This document shows positions 13,785-15,360 of a DNA stretch of 15,360 nucleotides, one piece after another. The stretch comes from Alphaproteobacteria bacterium. Lineage in GTDB: Bacteria > Pseudomonadota > Alphaproteobacteria > Micavibrionales > UBA2020. The stretch is taken from positions 1 to 15,360 of the forward strand of contig JAGLRU010000259.1 in assembly GCA_023136145.1 (NCBI GenBank), read 5' to 3'. The position numbers were made by a program, and so were the translations under genes. The notes under the pieces were generated by a model. That model saw only the letters and a list, made by a program, of their open reading frames with translations, was not told where the DNA came from and made no database searches. Positions within the stretch are counted from its first letter, which is position 1. The number at the start of each line of letters is the position of its first letter.

Positions 13785-15360
13785 TTATCCTGATCTCAGA
13801 TATTTGATCGCCTGTTCCCGCTCAAACAAATAAAGCAAAGTGCGAAGCGCAAGCCCTCGCGGGGAGAGCAAATGAGGATCTTTATTCAAAATCAGCCGCG
13901 CCTCGTCAAAGGCGGTTTTAATCAGTGAGCCATGAAACTCTGGATTAGCAAGGCGAAACTCCGGCCATCCGCTCTGGCGAGTTCCTAGCACTTCACCTGC
14001 ACCACGCAATTTCAAATCTTCTTCAGCAATGACGAACCCATCCTCGGTGTCACGAAGGGTGGTCAGACGCTTGCGGGCAATATCGCTGACGTGCGGAGGA
14101 TGAAGCAAAAGGCAAACAGATTTTTCGATGCCTCGCCCAATTCGCCCACGAAGCTGATGAAGCTGCGCTAGACCGAAACGCTCCGCATGCTCAACCACCA
14201 TCACCGTTGCCTCCTTCACATCCACGCCAACCTCGATAACAGTGGTAGCGACAAGAATATCAAGTTCTCCTGCTGAAAAAGCGGACATAACAGCATCCCT
14301 GTCGGGTGGCTTCATACGTCCATGAAGAATTCCAACGCGTGAGCCAAAATGCTGCTGCATAAGAATATAACGTTCCTCGGCAGCAGCAAGGTCAATCTTT
14401 TCCGACTCCTCTACCAGTGGGCAAACCCAGTAAACGCGTGCGCCGGTTTTGATTTTGCGACGAAGTGCTTCCATGACTTCGTCCGTACGCTCGTTGGAAA
14501 TAAGACGCGTGTCGATAGGCTGTCGCCCAGCAGGTTTTTCGTCAAGTCTGCTCACATCCATATCGCCATAAACAGTCAGCGTTAACGTACGCGGAATCGG
14601 CGTTGCGGTCATCACCAACACATCGCACATATTCCCCTTTTCCGAGAGTTTCAAACGCTGATGCACACCGAAACGATGCTGTTCATCAATAACAACCAAT
14701 GCAAGATTTTTGAACTCGACATCCTTCTGAAACAACGCATGGGTACCAATGACAATATGTGCCTCGCCGCTCGCGATCTTCTCCAGAAGTTTTTCACGAT
14801 GCTTGCCCTTATCGCGTCCTGTTAGAGTAACAACATTCAGACCAATTTTTACTGCATATGCAGTAAGATTACTTTCATGCTGGCGAGCAAGAATTTCCGT
14901 AGGTGCCATGATAACACCCTGCCCTCCACTGCCGATGGCGTGTATTAACGCCATAAAAGCCACCGCCGTTTTGCCACTGCCTACATCTCCCTGCAAGAGT
15001 CGCAACATTCGCGACGGCTGTCGCATGTTATCTTTGATTTCCTCGATTGCCAGCTTCTGCGATCCAGTCAACTCAAAGGACAATGCTTCAAGTGCTTTCT
15101 GATTAAGGGTGTCGTCCCCGGTCAAACCCCTACCTTTATTCTTTTTTTGCTTCTGGCGAACAAGTCCGATGGTGATCTGATTGGAAAGCAGTTCATCATA
15201 TGCCAGTCTTTGACGCGCCGGATGTTCGGGAGACAGGTCTTCAACAGATTGCGGATGATGCGCCATTTTCAATGCTTCATGCCAGCGTGGCCATTTTTGC
15301 TGTTTGAGAAAAGCAGCATCCTGCCATTCCTCCAGTTCAGGAATTTTTGTTAGAGCCGCA
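13785..15360 (-). CDS. recG: ATP-dependent DNA helicase RecG (partial, N-terminus beyond window)
   Basis: RecG reverses stalled replication forks and branch-migrates Holliday junctions. The frame stays open to the right edge: upstream of a TTG at 15272 it reads KIPELEEWQDAAFLKQQKWP and WHEALKMAHHP, which is RecG wedge-domain sequence, so the gene extends past the window. Walker A GDVGSGKT maps to about 14967-14990 and the DEQH box (IDEQHRFG) to about 14676-14687. TATPIPRT (motif III), LHGRMKPPDRD, ATTVIEVGVDV (motif V) and LHQLRGRIGRG (motif VI) follow, then the RecG C-terminal block RGAGEVLGTRQSGWPEFRLAN. The C-terminus ends at a normal place. It is tail-to-tail with the FliL-like gene, without a terminator between. 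Confidence 0.97.
   Translation of the reverse strand, partial: AALTKIPELEEWQDAAFLKQQKWPRWHEALKMAHHPQSVEDLSPEHPARQRLAYDELLSNQITIGLVRQKQKKNKGRGLTGDDTLNQKALEALSFELTGSQKLAIEEIKDNMRQPSRMLRLLQGDVGSGKTAVAFMALIHAIGSGGQGVIMAPTEILARQHESNLTAYAVKIGLNVVTLTGRDKGKHREKLLEKIASGEAHIVIGTHALFQKDVEFKNLALVVIDEQHRFGVHQRLKLSEKGNMCDVLVMTATPIPRTLTLTVYGDMDVSRLDEKPAGRQPIDTRLISNERTDEVMEALRRKIKTGARVYWVCPLVEESEKIDLAAAEERYILMQQHFGSRVGILHGRMKPPDRDAVMSAFSAGELDILVATTVIEVGVDVKEATVMVVEHAERFGLAQLHQLRGRIGRGIEKSVCLLLHPPHVSDIARKRLTTLRDTEDGFVIAEEDLKLRGAGEVLGTRQSGWPEFRLANPEFHGSLIKTAFDEARLILNKDPHLLSPRGLALRTLLYLFEREQAIKYLRSG

Overview
The window reads as ordinary alphaproteobacterial chromosome with a few accessory islands. Points in favour: a truB-rpsO pair, an adrenodoxin-type [2Fe-2S] ferredoxin, a NodT-family outer-membrane lipoprotein in an efflux operon, and two TTAA-N7-TTAA sites of the kind bound by the cell-cycle regulator CtrA. 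Base composition is balanced to slightly AT-rich by eye. Nothing in the sequence fixes a genus. No transposase, integrase, CRISPR array, rRNA or tRNA gene was seen.

Layout. Positions 1-72 are probably the last 23 codons of a gene entering from the left, followed by a terminator. A palindromic CtrA-like box then precedes a small, highly charged, repeat-bearing coiled-coil protein (191-655). This gene converges on a SAM-dependent methyltransferase with a PqqD-like tail (663-2012, minus). Divergent from the methyltransferase come truB (tRNA U55 pseudouridine synthase) and rpsO (ribosomal protein S15), closed by a strong hairpin terminator. An alpha/beta hydrolase (minus) is divergent from the ferredoxin gene, and the ferredoxin gene runs tail-to-tail into hemN (oxygen-independent coproporphyrinogen III dehydrogenase, minus).

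From 6465 to 11802 there is one tight plus-strand operon: a MacA-like adaptor, a MacB-like ABC transporter, a NodT-type outer-membrane factor and mazG. Gene joints are 4-nt overlaps or a 3-nt gap. The first three should form a complete tripartite efflux pump across the envelope. MazG (nucleotide-pool sanitation) is translationally coupled to the last pump gene.

From 11891 to 13781 lie three plus-strand genes without firm assignments: a 261-aa soluble protein of unknown function, a small exported protein with an Arg/Glu-rich nine-residue repeat, and a membrane-anchored FliL-like protein. The last has a CtrA-like box next to its ribosome binding site and a two-codon leader ORF. The window ends inside recG (minus), which converges on the FliL-like gene.

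Most of the window is housekeeping. The parts least explained by known families are the two genes or sites carrying the shared TTAAC-N5-GTTAA box, the leader arrangement at 13266-13307, the two internally repeated charged proteins, the 261-aa protein, and the 387-bp gap at 6078-6464, which may hold a 51-aa ORF.
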